Assembly (NCBI RefSeq): GCF_041916735.1
Contig: NZ_JAYRYY010000012.1
Source: Zoogloea sp016790385
GTDB taxonomy: Bacteria; Pseudomonadota; Gammaproteobacteria; Burkholderiales; Rhodocyclaceae
Reading direction: 5' to 3' (one strand)
DNA length: 64,000 bases
This document shows, in pieces, positions 62,265 through 64,000 of the stretch. How positions within the stretch are numbered: position 1 is the stretch's first letter; every line of letters starts with the position of its first letter. The position numbers were made by a program, and so were the translations under genes. The notes beneath the pieces are model-generated. The model saw nothing but the letters and a program-made list of their open reading frames with translations, was not told where the DNA came from and did no database searches.

Positions 62265-63437
62265 ATGTTTTCCGGACTGCTTGATATGCCCTGGTGGGGC
62301 TATGTTGTCGTCACCCTGGCGATGACCCACGTGACCATCGCCTCGGTCACCATTTTCCTGCATCGCCATCAGGCGCATCGCTCCCTCGATCTGCATCCGC
62401 TGCCTGCCTTGTTCTTTCGCTTTTGGCTGTGGCTGAGCACCGGGATGGTGACGAAGGAGTGGGCCGCCATCCACCGCAAGCACCACGCCAAGTGCGAAAC
62501 CCCCGAAGATCCCCACAGTCCTCAGGTTTTCGGCATCAACAAGGTGCTGTGGACGGGGGTTTTCCTTTACGTCAAGGAAGCCCGCAATCGAGAGACGATT
62601 TCCCGCTACGGCCATGGCACGCCGGACGACTGGTTCGAGCGGCACATCTTTTCGGCCTTTCCCAAGCTTGGGATCGTGTTCATGCTGTTGGCGGACATCC
62701 TTCTTTTCGGCATCTGGCCCGGCGTGCTCATCTGGGCGGTCCAGATGGTGTGGATCCCTTTTTGGGCCGCTGGCGTCATCAATGGCCTGGGGCATTTCTG
62801 GGGATATCGGAATTACAACTGTGCCGATGCCTCCACCAATCTTTTCCCGTGGGGCATCCTGATCGGCGGTGAGGAGCTGCACAACAATCATCACAGTTTT
62901 GCCACCTCGGCAAAGCTGTCGGCTCGCTGGTACGAGTTCGACATTGGCTGGATGTACATCCGCATCCTTGAAATGCTTGGCCTTGCTCGGGTGAAGAAGA
63001 CCATTCCCACGCCGAAGTTCGGGATCGCCAAAGCGAGGGCCGATTTCGATACCTTGCAGGCCATCATTACCTGTCGTTATGACGTGATGACCCGCTATGT
63101 TCAGTCTCTCAAACTCATTGCCCAGGAAGAGTTTGCAGCTCTCAAGAGCCAGTCCGGTGGCAAGCTCAGCGTGAAGGAGCTGCGCCGCTGGCTTGCGGTG
63201 GAAGAGAGCGAGCTGGCGCCGGATGAGAAATCTCGCCTCGCGTCCCTGCTGCAAACCAACGCCCGTCTGCAGACCGTTGTAACTATGCGCCAGGAGCTGA
63301 CCGCCCTGTGGGCCCGTTCAACCGCCACGCGCGAACAATTGCTTCAGGACTTGCAGGATTGGATCGCCCGGGCTGAAAAGAGCGGAATCCGGCAATTGGA
63401 GGATTTTTCCCTGCGCCTGCGCCGCTACGCCGTCTGA
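62265..63437 (+). CDS. Membrane acyl-CoA (delta-9 type) desaturase
   Basis: The 390-residue membrane protein has the three His boxes of di-iron desaturases: HRHQAHRS (about 29-36), HRKHHAK (about 71-77) and HNNHH (about 207-211), plus membrane helices (about 10-30, 135-175). It would place a cis double bond in saturated acyl chains with O2, so the organism can use oxygen. The C-terminal 110 residues (after about 280; charged helices ending in LEDFSLRLRRYA) are an extension beyond the about 280-residue core. The gene stands alone between a promoter and a terminator. Confidence 0.92.
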   Translation: MFSGLLDMPWWGYVVVTLAMTHVTIASVTIFLHRHQAHRSLDLHPLPALFFRFWLWLSTGMVTKEWAAIHRKHHAKCETPEDPHSPQVFGINKVLWTGVFLYVKEARNRETISRYGHGTPDDWFERHIFSAFPKLGIVFMLLADILLFGIWPGVLIWAVQMVWIPFWAAGVINGLGHFWGYRNYNCADASTNLFPWGILIGGEELHNNHHSFATSAKLSARWYEFDIGWMYIRILEMLGLARVKKTIPTPKFGIAKARADFDTLQAIITCRYDVMTRYVQSLKLIAQEEFAALKSQSGGKLSVKELRRWLAVEESELAPDEKSRLASLLQTNARLQTVVTMRQELTALWARSTATREQLLQDLQDWIARAEKSGIRQLEDFSLRLRRYAV

Positions 63438-63455
63438 GCGCGTTTTCCCTGCGTG

Positions 63456-63487
63456 ACAAACCCGCCGGTTCGGCGGGTTTGTTGTTT
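63456..63487 (+). terminator. Terminator after the desaturase gene
   Basis: An 11-bp stem (ACAAACCCGCC / GGCGGGTTTGT, loop GGTTC) followed by TGTTT lies 18 bases after the desaturase stop and 13 bases before the RluE-type gene. Confidence 0.85.
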
Positions 63488-63500
63488 CTGGAGCCAGATC

Positions 63501-64000
63501 CGTGAGCAAGCTGATTCTGTTCAACAAACCCTATGGCGTTCTCTGTCAATTTACCGGCGAACCCGGTCGTGAAACCCTGGCAAGCTACATTTCCGTGCCT
63601 GGGGTGTATGCGGCGGGACGTCTGGACTCGGATAGCGAGGGTTTGCTGGTGTTGACCGACGACGGCGCTTTTCAGGCGCGCATCGCCGATCCGCGCCACA
63701 AGCTGGCGAAGACCTACCTGGTTCAGGTGGAGGGCGTGCCTGACGAGGAGGCACTGGCGGCTCTGCGGACAGGTGTTGATCTGGGGGATTTCGTGACCCG
63801 GCCCTGTCAGGTTCGGCAGGTAGACGAGCCCGAGTGGCTATGGCCGCGCAATCCACCGATCCGGGAGCGTAGATCCATTCCCACCTGCTGGCTCGAAATC
63901 GTTCTGAAGGAGGGCAAGAACCGGCAGGTTCGGCGCATGACGGCGAAGGTTGGGCATCCGACCCTGCGCCTTGTTCGTGTGCGGATAGGGGAGTGGTCGC
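63501..64000 (+). CDS. rluE: 23S rRNA pseudouridine synthase, RluE type (partial)
   Basis: The frame starts at a GTG at 63501 and runs past the window edge, giving about 166 residues. It has the RsuA/RluB/E/F pattern without an S4 domain: LILFNKPYGVLCQF at the start, the catalytic Asp in AAGRLDSDSEGLLVLT, HKLAKTYLVQVEG, and EGKNRQVRRMTAKVGHPTLRLVRVRIG. The lack of an S4 domain and the directly exposed NKPYGVLCQF start fit RluE, which makes pseudouridine 2457 in E. coli 23S rRNA. The C terminus is not seen. Confidence 0.9.

Overview
The window is a high-GC chromosomal segment with dense coding and many ATGA start/stop overlaps. Gene content (rplU-rpmA-obgE-proB, nadE-glnB-gltX, a GlnS-type Gln-tRNA synthetase, Neisseria/Comamonas-type porin, DUF3108 protein next to purN) points to a betaproteobacterium, probably of the Rhodocyclales/Zoogloeaceae type. 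This is inferred from protein style only; no database search was made.

Layout. 1-3.3 kb: a group II intron tail, a general porin, and a second, internally deleted copy of the same kind of intron that begins just behind the porin terminator. 3.3-7.2 kb: a minus-strand housekeeping block (proB, obgE, rpmA, rplU, with a near-consensus promoter before rplU) and a membrane-anchored NTF2-like protein. 7.3-27 kb: a signalling region with three separate c-di-GMP/two-component modules, interrupted only by glnS. Module 1 (minus): HAMP-PAS-GGDEF-EAL protein, beta-barrel protein, small periplasmic PBP-like protein. Module 2 (plus): TonB-dependent receptor, YfiR-family periplasmic protein, CHASE8-like hybrid histidine kinase, REC-PAS-GGDEF-EAL effector. 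Module 3 (minus): pseudo-EAL-REC-PAS protein, small accessory protein, HDOD protein, PAS histidine kinase, REC-HD-GYP regulator. 27-43 kb: crcB, hrpA, small membrane and secreted proteins, a CnoX-like thioredoxin, an EF-G paralogue, a SulP transporter, an MFS transporter, an FG-GAP lipoprotein, an AraC-type regulator and a FemAB/GNAT-like protein. 43.5-52.8 kb: nadE-glnB-gltX, a glycine-zipper protein, mnmC, pepN. 52.8-56.1 kb: a tight four-gene sugar cassette (WecE-type aminotransferase, GtrA, GNAT, GT2). 56.5-64 kb: dedA, purN, DUF3108, RsmB-like methyltransferase, Nuc-like phospholipase D, MscS channel, acyl-CoA desaturase and the start of an RluE-type pseudouridine synthase.

The parts most worth following up are modules 1 and 2. 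Each appears to link an outer-membrane barrel and a small periplasmic protein to an inner-membrane sensor that controls c-di-GMP turnover. The four-gene glycan cassette and the truncated intron are the next most interesting. No tRNA, rRNA or CRISPR array was seen.
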